Shown: positions 37,276 to 45,024 of the stretch, in pieces
How the letters are laid out: each line of letters starts with the position of its first letter
Position numbering within the stretch: position 1 is the first letter of the stretch
NCBI GenBank assembly: GCA_028277485.1
Contig: JANQGE010000028.1
Coordinates: forward strand, 4,506 to 68,505
Direction of reading: 5' to 3'
DNA length: 64,000 nucleotides
From: Chlorobium sp.
GTDB taxonomy: Bacteria; Bacteroidota; Chlorobiia; Chlorobiales; Chlorobiaceae
Notes under the pieces: model-generated
Seen by the model: only the letters and a program-made list of their open reading frames with translations
Databases searched by the model: none
Told to the model about the DNA's origin: nothing
Position numbers and translations under genes: made by a program

Positions 37276-40200
37276 CTACTGAGAACCGCTATCCGGTTCC
37301 GGCTTGCCGCCCCTCTGTTTGTTTTCAACAAGGTAATAGGTCAGGGGTACCACACCAAGCGTCAGAATTGTCGAAAGCAGCGCGCCCCACATCAGTGAGA
37401 TTGCAAGGCCCTGGAAGATCGGATCGAACAAGATCACGATTGCGCCGATAACCACCGTACCTGCCGTCAGAAGAATTGGTCGCGTACGAACCGCTGCCGA
37501 TTCGATCACGGCTTGTTTCAGCTCGACACCCTCCTGCACCCTCAACTGGATAAAGTCGATAATCAACACGGAATTTCTTACCATGATACCGGCAAGCGCG
37601 ATCATGCCTATCATACTGGTGGCGGTAAAAAACGCTCCGTGAATGAAGTGCCCGGGAATGATACCGACCAGGCTGAGAGGAATAGCGACCATCATAACCA
37701 GCGGGGTCCTGAATGACTGGAACCAGCCGACAATGAGAAGATATATTATCACCAGCACCACAGCAAACGCCGCTCCAAGATCCCTGAACACTTCGAAAGT
37801 TATCTGCCATTCGCCATCCCATTTCATTGCCAGTTTATCTTCGGTAAACGGCGGTGCCGTATACAGCGGAGAGATCCTGTACCCTCCCGGCATTTCAAGC
37901 TCCTTGATACGCCGGTCCATTTCAAGCATGGCATACACCGGACTTTCAGTGACACCGGCAACATCTGCGGTTACATAAACTACATTCTTAAGGTCTTTGC
38001 GATAGATGCTCTTGTCCTCGACAGTTTCCTCGATGGAAACAAGCTCGGACAGAGGAATCATCTCACCGGCAGGAAGCCTTGTTGTCAGCGAGTTCATTCC
38101 CTGTGATTTTACGAAAATCTCAGACAGGTCAAGGATCGACGCCCTTGCCGGAATCGGGAGCCGCAGCTCAAGCCCGACAGGTTCAAGCTCGGTATCGGTA
38201 TGCAGCAGCCCCACTTCGGAACCATTCAGTGCCATGCGCAGGGTATTGGTAATCTGCTCGGTGGTAATCCCCCTGAATGCCGCCTTTTCCTTGTCAACCA
38301 CCATGGTATACACTTTCTGGTCATCTTCGACCATCCAGTCGATATCAACCACGCCGGGAGTGTCTTCCATGACTGCCATGATGTTCCGGGCAAGGGCGAT
38401 CTGCTGTTCCTGATCGGGGCCATAGATCTCCGCGACGATGGTTGAGAGCACCGGCGGACCGGGCGGCACTTCTACAACTTTGGCGTTTGCGTCATATTTC
38501 ACAGCAATCTCCTGCACTTTCGGCCTGACGCGTTTGGCAATATCGTGACTCTGATCGCTGCGCTCACCTTTGTGCACGAGGTTTACCTGGATATCGGCCA
38601 TGTTGTTGCCTTGCCGGAGATAGTAGTGACGAACCAGGCCGTTGAAATTTATCGGGGCAGACGTGCCGACATAGTACTGATAGTCCTTGACTTCCTGCAC
38701 GGTTTTCAGATATGATACAATATCCTTGGTTGCCCTTGCCGTTTGTTCGAGCGTCGTTCCCTCCGGCATATCAACAATGACCTGGAACTCACTTTTGTTG
38801 TCGAACGGCAGCATTTTAAGCTGAACCATTTTCAGTGGTATCATACTGATTGAACCAAACAGGAGCAACCCAACAAACACAAACGCAATAGCGGCTTTCC
38901 ACCAGCTGCTTAGCAGCGGAGCAAGTGTTTTGTCATATACCCTGTAATAGACAGACTTTCGGATATCGTATTCCCCCGAATGTCCTTTTTCAGCTTTGAG
39001 CAAACGGAACGCAAGCCAGGGAGTACCTATAAGCGCCACGAAAAGCGAGAAGATCATGGCAAGCGAAGCCCCTATCGGCATGGGACTCATATAAGGCCCC
39101 ATGAGACCGGAGACAAACACCATCGGCAGCACGGAGGCTATCACCGTAAACGTGGCCAGAATTGTCGGGTTTCCTACCTCGTTGATCGCCGCTATTGCCG
39201 CCTGCAGCTTCGGCATCCTGCGCATCGAAAAATGCCGGTGGATATTTTCCGCGATGATGATAGAGTCATCCACCACGATACCGGTTACAAAAATCAGGGC
39301 GAAAAGGGTTACCCTGTTAAGGGTGTAATCAAAGAGATAGTACACCAGGAGTGTCAGTGCGAACGTTATCGGCACGGATGCGAACACCACCAGACCGCCC
39401 CGCCAGCCAAGGAAAAGACCGACAACAATGGTAACCGCGATAACAGCGCCGATAAGATGTTCAAGAAGCGTAAACACCTTTTCCGAGGCGGTCTCACCAT
39501 AGTTCCTGGTCTCGGTGACACTAATTCCCGACGTAACGACAGATCCTTTCAGGGACTCGACCTTTTCAAGCACCTTGTTCGCAAGAGCCGTTGCGTCAGT
39601 CCCTTTACGCTTCGCAACCGTGAGTGTTACAGCCGGATATTCACCCTGCATTTCAGTGTCATGCATGGCGGCTCCATAACCGAAGAACGTATAGTTTTCC
39701 ACTTCCTCGGGGCCGTCGATTATCTCCGCGACATCTTTCAGGTAAACCGGCTCCGAATTGTATATACCGACAACGACATTTCTGACATCCTCGGCTGTTT
39801 TGAGAAACCTGCCGGTTTTAACCGTAAACTCCTTGTTCATCTGCGGGAAGGTGCCTGCTGTTACCTGGCTGTTAGATGCCCTGACCTGTTGAGCTATTTG
39901 CAGCGGGGTAATCCTGTAACGCGCAAGCTCGTCCTTGTCGAGTACAATCCTCAGTTGACGCTTCAGGCCTCCGTTAAGGTTGACATCGCCGATATTGTCG
40001 ATTTTTTTGAGTTCGTCGGCAACCTGTGCAGCAACTCTCCTGAGCTGGTACGGGCCGTAGCTATCGCTCCAGAAAGTGAGGGCCAGCACCGGCACATCGT
40101 CAATCGTCACCTTTTTGACAAGAGGAAACTGCATCCCCCTGGGCATCTTGTCCATATTTTTCATAATGGTTGCCCAGAGCTTTACCATGCTCTCCTCAGT

Positions 40201-40515
40201 ATCGTCACCGACGTTATAACGAACCGTAACCAGTGCGAAATCTTTCCGTGAGGTCGAATAAACATAATCGACCCCCTCTATTTCCGTCAGATACTTTTCT
40301 ACGGGCTTCGCTACCCGCTCTTTGACTTCTTTTGCGCTGCCGCCGGGATAACTGAAATAAAGATCAACCAGCGGAACGGAAATCTGCGGTTCCTCCTCAC
40401 GGGGAGTCATGAACGTTGCCAGCACCCCTACAAGCAGTGCACTGGCCATCAGCAGGGGAGTCAGCTTTGAATTAATGAACAGCTTCGCAAACACTCCCGC
40501 AAGACCTTCCCTCAT
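37276..40515 (-). CDS. RND family efflux pump permease
   Basis: A 1079-residue proton-driven pump of the AcrB/HAE-1 superfamily with twelve membrane helices and two large periplasmic loops. The proton-relay Asp pair is in FVTGIVVDDSIIIAENI near residue 400, and GVVPLTYYLVENKQRGGKPE closes the protein. The start is set by GGAGG placed 8-9 bp before the ATG at 40515; a GTG two codons earlier would be too close to it. It follows the short adaptor gene by 15 bp. The substrate is unknown. It is not clearly CzcA- or MexB-type from the motifs I can read. Confidence 0.9.
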   Translation of the reverse strand: MREGLAGVFAKLFINSKLTPLLMASALLVGVLATFMTPREEEPQISVPLVDLYFSYPGGSAKEVKERVAKPVEKYLTEIEGVDYVYSTSRKDFALVTVRYNVGDDTEESMVKLWATIMKNMDKMPRGMQFPLVKKVTIDDVPVLALTFWSDSYGPYQLRRVAAQVADELKKIDNIGDVNLNGGLKRQLRIVLDKDELARYRITPLQIAQQVRASNSQVTAGTFPQMNKEFTVKTGRFLKTAEDVRNVVVGIYNSEPVYLKDVAEIIDGPEEVENYTFFGYGAAMHDTEMQGEYPAVTLTVAKRKGTDATALANKVLEKVESLKGSVVTSGISVTETRNYGETASEKVFTLLEHLIGAVIAVTIVVGLFLGWRGGLVVFASVPITFALTLLVYYLFDYTLNRVTLFALIFVTGIVVDDSIIIAENIHRHFSMRRMPKLQAAIAAINEVGNPTILATFTVIASVLPMVFVSGLMGPYMSPMPIGASLAMIFSLFVALIGTPWLAFRLLKAEKGHSGEYDIRKSVYYRVYDKTLAPLLSSWWKAAIAFVFVGLLLFGSISMIPLKMVQLKMLPFDNKSEFQVIVDMPEGTTLEQTARATKDIVSYLKTVQEVKDYQYYVGTSAPINFNGLVRHYYLRQGNNMADIQVNLVHKGERSDQSHDIAKRVRPKVQEIAVKYDANAKVVEVPPGPPVLSTIVAEIYGPDQEQQIALARNIMAVMEDTPGVVDIDWMVEDDQKVYTMVVDKEKAAFRGITTEQITNTLRMALNGSEVGLLHTDTELEPVGLELRLPIPARASILDLSEIFVKSQGMNSLTTRLPAGEMIPLSELVSIEETVEDKSIYRKDLKNVVYVTADVAGVTESPVYAMLEMDRRIKELEMPGGYRISPLYTAPPFTEDKLAMKWDGEWQITFEVFRDLGAAFAVVLVIIYLLIVGWFQSFRTPLVMMVAIPLSLVGIIPGHFIHGAFFTATSMIGMIALAGIMVRNSVLIIDFIQLRVQEGVELKQAVIESAAVRTRPILLTAGTVVIGAIVILFDPIFQGLAISLMWGALLSTILTLGVVPLTYYLVENKQRGGKPEPDSGSQ

Positions 40516-40530
40516 CGGCACACCCCTCCT

Positions 40531-40911
40531 TTACTGCTTGACTGTTACCTGAAACCCTTCCCGAACATCCCTGTCATACGGCGCAACGACTTTTTCACCC
40601 TCTTCGAGGCCGCTGAGAACCTCGACACTCTCTCCGGAAATGTTTCCGGTCCGTATCCATCTGATCGAAACAATACCGTCTTCTGCTGCAACCTGAACCC
40701 CTTCGAGCTGTCCCCGCATAAAGACAGACACCAAAGGGATTACGAAAACGGGGCGGCCGTCACTTGCCGTTACGACTTTTACAGCAGCGATAGCCTCCAC
40801 CTCCATGACCTCAGGCTGAACGGCAACTGTCGCTGTTTCGGACTTATCGCCGCCGCAACCTGTCAACAGCAGAAAAAAGTTTATGCATACAACAAATGCT
40901 CCATATTTCAT
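40531..40911 (-). CDS. Very short RND membrane-fusion (adaptor) lipoprotein
   Basis: Only 126 residues, against 350-400 for usual adaptors. It has a lipoprotein signal (FFLLLTGC), a ~25-residue linker, then sequence matching only the beta-barrel and membrane-proximal end of adaptors: RPVFVIPLVSVFMRGQLEGV, IRWIRTGNISGESVEVLSGL, EEGEKVVAPYDRDV. The lipoyl domain and coiled-coil hairpin that contact TolC are absent. The frame is intact, with proper spacing to the genes on both sides (27 and 15 bp), so this looks like a precise internal deletion or a minimal adaptor rather than a frameshift. Confidence 0.85.
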   Translation of the reverse strand: MKYGAFVVCINFFLLLTGCGGDKSETATVAVQPEVMEVEAIAAVKVVTASDGRPVFVIPLVSVFMRGQLEGVQVAAEDGIVSIRWIRTGNISGESVEVLSGLEEGEKVVAPYDRDVREGFQVTVKQ

Positions 40912-40938
40912 GATACGATGTGATTTTTGATCTTCCGG

Positions 40939-42267
40939 TTATCTCCCGCTGTAATAATCCAGCTCATGTTTAGCCATGATGAGGTCATACCTGGCTTTGT
41001 TCAGACGCATCTGGGCGTAGGTGTAGGCCTGTTCCCTGCCAAGCAGTTCAAAGGTCATCGCAAGTCCCGAACGGTACCGGTCACCGATAAAATCAAGACT
41101 GACCTTCGCCTCTCTCAGGGACTGCTCTGCAACCTCGATCCTCGACTTTGCGGTATGCAGCATACGATAGGCCCTGCGAATTTCATACAGTCCCTTGTCT
41201 TTCGCCTCCTCATAATTGTAACGGGCCTCCATTTCCCCGGCCCTGGTTTCCTGAACCCTGCCGATAGTCGCATAACCATCAAAAATAGTCCACTCCATGT
41301 TGATGCCGAGAGCCCAGTTGGTCTCCCCCAGACCGGGGAAATCATCATCATTCCAGTTTCTCTGAAGAAACGCGTTCAGGCGCGGCAGTTGTTTTGCTTT
41401 CGCCATATCATGCCGATAACCCGCAGCCTCCGCATAAGCCTCAAGAGCTTCCAGATCCGCTCTATCTTCCGGCACGGCTGGCTCATCTTCCGGGATGACA
41501 ACATCGCTGGTTTCAAGCCCGTCGACAGGTACGATATCAACATCGCTGCCCAGAAGAAGCAAGAACCGCAAACCATCTTTTGCCGACGTTATTTCATCTT
41601 CGATCAGCATTTTCCGCTCGGCAAGCTCGGCAAGACGCACGGCCGTCGATAACTTGTCGGATTTGGTAATCAGACCTTTCTTAAAAGCATCCCTTGCTTC
41701 ACGGTCATGCACCTTCATGACGCGGATTGAACGGTTGATAGCACCAAGGTTTTTCCGGGCAAGCACAAGCCCGTAGTAGGCTTTTTTAACCTCAAACGCA
41801 ATGGAGTCACCTGTCCTCCTCAGCATGTGCTCCTGGGACTCTCTTGCTGCTGAAGCGGCCGATCGGCCGATAAATGCATCCCTGTTGAAAACCGGCTGCC
41901 GTACCTCGATGCCCAACTGAAAATTCGAGATATCATCGGGATCGTTCAATGCACCTGCGCTGAAATCCGCTGCAGGGTCTATAATCCCCTGACGAAGCTT
42001 GTAGGTAAAGACCGCCGCAGGATCATCCGTCGTGACAAACGTTTCGGAAAGCGTTATTTCCGGCAGGAAAGCTTTCCTGCTCTGTACATACCTGGCTTCT
42101 GCCCGGTCCACTCTCGCTTTCGCAGCTTTAAGCGTATAATTGTTCTCCCTTGCCATTTCAAGAGCCTGGTCAACAGAGATCCTCATGACTTCCTCCGCAC
42201 CAGCGGTAAACGGAAAAAGCAGAACCAGCACCAGCATATACCCTGGAAACCCTTTGACAAGCTTCAT
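40939..42267 (-). CDS. TolC family outer-membrane efflux protein
   Basis: A 442-residue outer-membrane channel with a signal peptide (LVLVLLFPFTAGAEE). The periodic coiled-coil pattern of two outer-membrane-efflux repeats is visible, for example KAAKARVDRAEARYVQSRKA at the start of the first and the second ending DYYSGR. The ATG at 42267 (MKLVKGFPGYML) gives the signal peptide. It is the second gene of the regulator-tolC-adaptor-RND run, 53 bp after the regulator. It would form the exit duct of the RND pump. Confidence 0.9.
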   Translation of the reverse strand: MKLVKGFPGYMLVLVLLFPFTAGAEEVMRISVDQALEMARENNYTLKAAKARVDRAEARYVQSRKAFLPEITLSETFVTTDDPAAVFTYKLRQGIIDPAADFSAGALNDPDDISNFQLGIEVRQPVFNRDAFIGRSAASAARESQEHMLRRTGDSIAFEVKKAYYGLVLARKNLGAINRSIRVMKVHDREARDAFKKGLITKSDKLSTAVRLAELAERKMLIEDEITSAKDGLRFLLLLGSDVDIVPVDGLETSDVVIPEDEPAVPEDRADLEALEAYAEAAGYRHDMAKAKQLPRLNAFLQRNWNDDDFPGLGETNWALGINMEWTIFDGYATIGRVQETRAGEMEARYNYEEAKDKGLYEIRRAYRMLHTAKSRIEVAEQSLREAKVSLDFIGDRYRSGLAMTFELLGREQAYTYAQMRLNKARYDLIMAKHELDYYSGR

Positions 42268-42320
42268 AGCACCCTCTACCATATTATGAGTTTACCTGAT
42301 TTGATACCTGAACCAGCAGC

Positions 42321-42551
42321 CTACTTTTTGGAAATCAGCTTCAGAATTCTCTCCATATTTTCTGCGTCACGTTCGCTCAAACATTCTTGGAGACTGCTGT
42401 TCAACACCAGAGAATAGGTTTTGTCCAGTGCAGCCTTTGCAGCCTGAAACTGGACAATAACCTTTTCACAATGTTCACGCTGCTCGATCATCCTGACAAG
42501 CCCCTTGATCTGCCCGTTGACCTTCTTCAATCTTGTGACAATATCATCCAT
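42321..42551 (-). CDS. CsoR/CstR-family transcriptional repressor, CstR-like
   Basis: A small all-helical repressor of the DUF156 family (about 76 residues from the ATG at 42551; a TTG at 42587 would add 12). The core reads VTRLKKVNGQIKGLVRMIEQ. In copper-sensing CsoR the ligands are Cys-His-Cys. Here the first Cys (in REHCEKV) and the last (in SLQECL) are kept with the normal 29-residue spacing, but the His position is Ser. Two Cys without the His is the pattern of CstR, which senses persulfides. It is the first gene of an operon with tolC, adaptor and RND genes. A GGGTATA-type palindrome lies just upstream. Confidence 0.85.
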   Translation of the reverse strand: MDDIVTRLKKVNGQIKGLVRMIEQREHCEKVIVQFQAAKAALDKTYSLVLNSSLQECLSERDAENMERILKLISKK

Positions 42552-42594
42552 AACTGTTTTCCCGGAATCTTTAGGGCCTTTATCCAAAAATACC

Positions 42595-42613
42595 TATACC
42601 CCGTATGGGTATA
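42595..42613. promoter_or_regulatory. Probable CsoR/CstR operator palindrome
   Basis: TATACCCCGTATGGGTATA: a perfect 7-bp inverted repeat TATACCC/GGGTATA around five bases. This is the shape of known CsoR and CstR operators. It is 44 bp upstream of the chosen regulator start, so it probably autoregulates the efflux operon. Confidence 0.75.
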
Positions 42614-42661
42614 AAGTATACAAAAAAACTTTTGTTTGCACAACAATGGAAATCCGACCAA

Positions 42662-42932
42662 CTTAACCTGAATAATTCATGAGAGTTCAAACACCCGACC
42701 CCCGATTGTTCTTCTTTCGGGGTTCGCCGTCGCTATCGGGATCGGGAATCGATCTTTTCCCTAACTCCTTTTCTTCCTTTGCCCACTGCCAACTGGAGAC
42801 CGCATGCTGATTCCCCTTAGCCAACTGCCTACTGAAAACTGCCAACTGATTCCCTTTCGATCCCGAAACCCGATACCGACCCCGATTTCCGATTAAGTTT
42901 TTTTCTTCCTTTGGTGAATTATTCAGGTTAAG
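42662..42932. repeat. 18-bp inverted repeats bracketing patchwork repeat words
   Basis: CTTAACCTGAATAATTCA at 42662-42679 is the exact reverse complement of TGAATTATTCAGGTTAAG at 42915-42932. Between them are GGGGTTCGCCGTCGCTATCG, GCCCACTGCCAACTGGAGAC, GCCAACTGCCTACTGAAAAC and CGAAACCCGATACCGACCCC. Confidence 0.9.
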
Positions 42933-42947
42933 GGTACCTGCATAGAG

Positions 42948-43108
42948 GCTCCCTTAATTCTTCAAGGAAGCAAACAGGTTTATAAAAACGGAACTGTTGA
43001 AGGGCGTAAAACGTTTATCAAAGCTGTCAGAGATTTCATAAAAGAAGCTTCTGACAGTAACCTATGCCGAGCGATTGCTTGTAGCACAAAACAGCCGCGA
43101 GTATAACG
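42948..43108 (+). pseudogene. Possible relic reading frame, unrecognised
   Basis: A + strand frame reads QGSKQVYKNGTVEGRKTFIK followed by AVRDFIKEASDSNLCRAIAC and a stop near 43105. Composition looks protein-like, but there is no start codon with a ribosome site and it begins right after the inverted repeat. I do not recognise the family. It may be the 3' part of a gene cut by the repeat unit. Confidence 0.25.
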
Positions 43109-43163
43109 CGAAGCAGAGACCGGGCAAACAAACCATTTTTTAAGGCGCCTATAAGTTATAATT

Positions 43164-43799
43164 ATGGAAGTTGTTGGAAAAAGCAAAGCGCATGCCGTGC
43201 TGGAATCCTGCCTGCAGGATTCTACAGTTTATTTTTCAGATCACCTACGAATCCTTAAATGCAATCCTTACTGCAAAAACATCGATTACCACGCGGACCT
43301 GGATATCTTTCAATGGACATTCGAGGTAGAAGACCCGAGAAACAATCCTATTGTAGCACTTTTTTTCGTGCAGCAGGACATAGAACACCTCCCGCCCGGC
43401 AGCGCGACCTTAGCAAGGTGTGCAGAGATCAACGGTAAAGCGATACATGAAGACCACGGCGGAAAACTGATACGCTGGAAAGCTGCCGACTCAGCTCCCG
43501 ACATCACTATCACCAACAACAACACCTTTATCGGAGCGGCCGACGCGGAAATCTGCCTGCTGCATCATCCCGACAACAAAACATCGGTTCATTTTGAAAC
43601 CAACATTACACTGGATTTCAAACTATCTTTCCCTTTGAATCTGATGCCTGAAATGGTGCTGAAGTTCATGACCGAAACCATAATGTCGCAGATCATGCAG
43701 CACGCTACGGACAGCATGCTCTGCAAAATACAGTCGGACCTCTGCTGCTCTGATGCCGCAATCGCTACCCAAGGAGGATCAAGCAGCGCGAGGGGGTGA
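43164..43799 (+). CDS. DUF1997 family protein
   Basis: A 211-residue protein of the DUF1997 family, found mainly in cyanobacteria, plastids and green sulfur bacteria; function unknown. The middle has beta-rich sequence (FQWTFEVEDPRNNPIVALFF) and the C-terminal third LDFKLSFPLNLMPEMVLKFM leading to an amphipathic helix IMSQIMQHATDSML, a layout like START-type lipid- or pigment-binding folds. The restriction to phototroph lineages and the neighbouring BChl genes hint at a photosynthesis role. The start is the ATG at 43164. It converges with two minus-strand genes. Confidence 0.75.
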   Translation: MEVVGKSKAHAVLESCLQDSTVYFSDHLRILKCNPYCKNIDYHADLDIFQWTFEVEDPRNNPIVALFFVQQDIEHLPPGSATLARCAEINGKAIHEDHGGKLIRWKAADSAPDITITNNNTFIGAADAEICLLHHPDNKTSVHFETNITLDFKLSFPLNLMPEMVLKFMTETIMSQIMQHATDSMLCKIQSDLCCSDAAIATQGGSSSARG

Positions 43800-43864
43800 A
43801 TCGTAAAAAAGGTACACGTGCGCGCGAGATGACATCAAAAAACCGCCAGGCTTGCTGCGGCACA

Positions 43865-44083
43865 TCACCTGCCGGCCTGTTTCTTTTTATGCCGCGCTTC
43901 AATGACAAAACCCGAAAGGTAAGTAAACAGGAAACCACAGACAACAACCGCCAGAAAAATCTGACGATCCAGCGCTGTGGCCAACTGGTTCGTTTCCCAA
44001 ACAAGGAAAACCAGAACCAGCCACACACCGCCAACAAACAGTACAGCTCTGTTCCACAAACTTTTAAAACTGCCTTTCAGCAT
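43865..44083 (-). CDS. Small two-helix membrane protein
   Basis: A 72-residue protein with two hydrophobic segments, AVLFVGGVWLVLVFLVW and IFLAVVVCGFLFTYLSGFVI, and a basic tail EARHKKKQAGR. It lies 43 bp downstream of the BchF/BchV gene on the same strand, so the two are probably cotranscribed. No family recognised. The hydrophobic pattern and basic tail favour a real gene over the overlapping frames on the other strand. Confidence 0.6.
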   Translation of the reverse strand: MLKGSFKSLWNRAVLFVGGVWLVLVFLVWETNQLATALDRQIFLAVVVCGFLFTYLSGFVIEARHKKKQAGR

Positions 44084-44126
44084 AACGGATAAGCTTTTAC
44101 AATTTAACGACGCAGACCAACAAACC

Positions 44127-44600
44127 TTAAATCACTCCTTCCATTTTCAGACGGCGTTCATTGATCTTCTCAAGAATTATCCTGGTAAGGTATTGCAGGG
44201 CGTTAACCACATAAGTAAAGTATGCAAGAAAAGCCTCCCAGATCAGAACATCCTCGGAAAACCCCATATATGCCATGACAAAATAGAGGAGGTGGAAAAT
44301 CGCGGCCACCGTGCTGCCGACATCCTCCCAGAAAAACTCTTTTCCATAAATCCATTTGTTAAAAAGCTCCTTTTCAAAATATGCGCCGGTAAACAGGAGA
44401 AGGCCGAAAAACAGGGTCTTGAAAAGGATAGCCACACTTACCCAGTAAAAACTGAAAATCTGGTTGTCCTGCATGTAAAGAAATGTCACGGCAACCCCCA
44501 CCAGAAAAACAATGAACTGAATCGGGGCAAGAATAAGCTGAACGTCAGTCCATACGGAAGCATTACGCTTCACCAGCTGCTCGGGAGTATAGCAAGGCAT
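44127..44600 (-). CDS. bchF: Bacteriochlorophyllide vinyl hydratase (BchF/BchV family)
   Basis: Hydrates the C-3 vinyl group of (bacterio)chlorophyllides, giving the hydroxyethyl side chain needed for BChl c/d/e self-assembly in chlorosomes. The start [17 protein letters not shown] is strongly family-like. Membrane segments [27 protein letters not shown] and [15 protein letters not shown] and the motif [19 protein letters not shown] are present. Length 157 is typical. Green sulfur bacteria have two paralogues, bchF and bchV, which I cannot separate by sequence. Proximity to a BchQ/R-type methyltransferase gene favours bchV. Confidence 0.85.
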   Translation of the reverse strand: MPCYTPEQLVKRNASVWTDVQLILAPIQFIVFLVGVAVTFLYMQDNQIFSFYWVSVAILFKTLFFGLLLFTGAYFEKELFNKWIYGKEFFWEDVGSTVAAIFHLLYFVMAYMGFSEDVLIWEAFLAYFTYVVNALQYLTRIILEKINERRLKMEGVI

Positions 44601-44660
44601 GATCCTGTGTATCTTGGCTAATAGTTAAAGGGAGCTTCTGCGTACATTGCCGCGAGCGAC

Positions 44661-44750
44661 GGCATCTCTATCAATTTGCTACGCGCCCCGATTTCCTCGT
44701 CGGGCGGTGCTCAAAATCCTCATGTACTCTTTGTACACTCCGGTTCCGTG
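44661..44750 (-). mobile_element. Degenerate MITE-like element
   Basis: Begins GGCATCTCTATCAATTTGCT and contains CGGTGCTCAAAATCCTCATG and TACTCTTTGTACACTCCGG, the internal block of the full-length element in reverse orientation. Ends are eroded. Confidence 0.65.
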
Positions 44751-44848
44751 AAGCCAAGAATATATAAATAAAATTGTGACGCTGAAACCCTGCTTTTCAG
44801 AAACCGGTCAGGCGGGGTTCCCATTCCCGGCAATTCTCCCGCGAAGCA

Positions 44849-44878
44849 TTGCTTTTATCTTCCCGTTTTTGCTATAAT
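44849..44878 (+). promoter_or_regulatory. Extended -10 sigma70-type promoter for the radical SAM gene
   Basis: TGCTATAAT at 44870-44878 is a perfect extended -10 (TGnTATAAT), with TTGCTT at 44849-44854 as a weak -35 at 18 bp spacing. It would give a 5' leader of over 100 bases containing a CTGCC-GAT-GGCAG hairpin at 44894-44906. Confidence 0.5.
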
Positions 44879-45024
44879 ATAGGTCAAGCAGGCCTGCCGA
44901 TGGCAGACCGGCCTTGTTCAGCATGTATCATTCACATCGGGCTGGCACGTATACCCGAGTAATACGCTAAGCCAAAAATCAGTTTTTCAAGGCAATGTTT
45001 ACGTCAGCAGGCTCCTCGGATACG

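Larger units (their letters stand above)
42614..43163. other. Repeat-rich intergenic region upstream of the efflux operon
   Basis: About 550 bp. An 18-bp perfect inverted repeat (42662-42679 and 42915-42932) brackets a patchwork repeat. From about 42945 to 43105 the + strand has an unrecognised open stretch, possibly a gene relic. AT-rich sequence at 43130-43160 should hold the promoter of the next gene. Confidence 0.55.

Noticed and set aside
38980..40251. 423-codon plus-strand open frame opposite the RND gene
   Set aside because: Its composition (His/Arg/Asn-rich, no domain) is that of an antisense shadow of the RND coding sequence.
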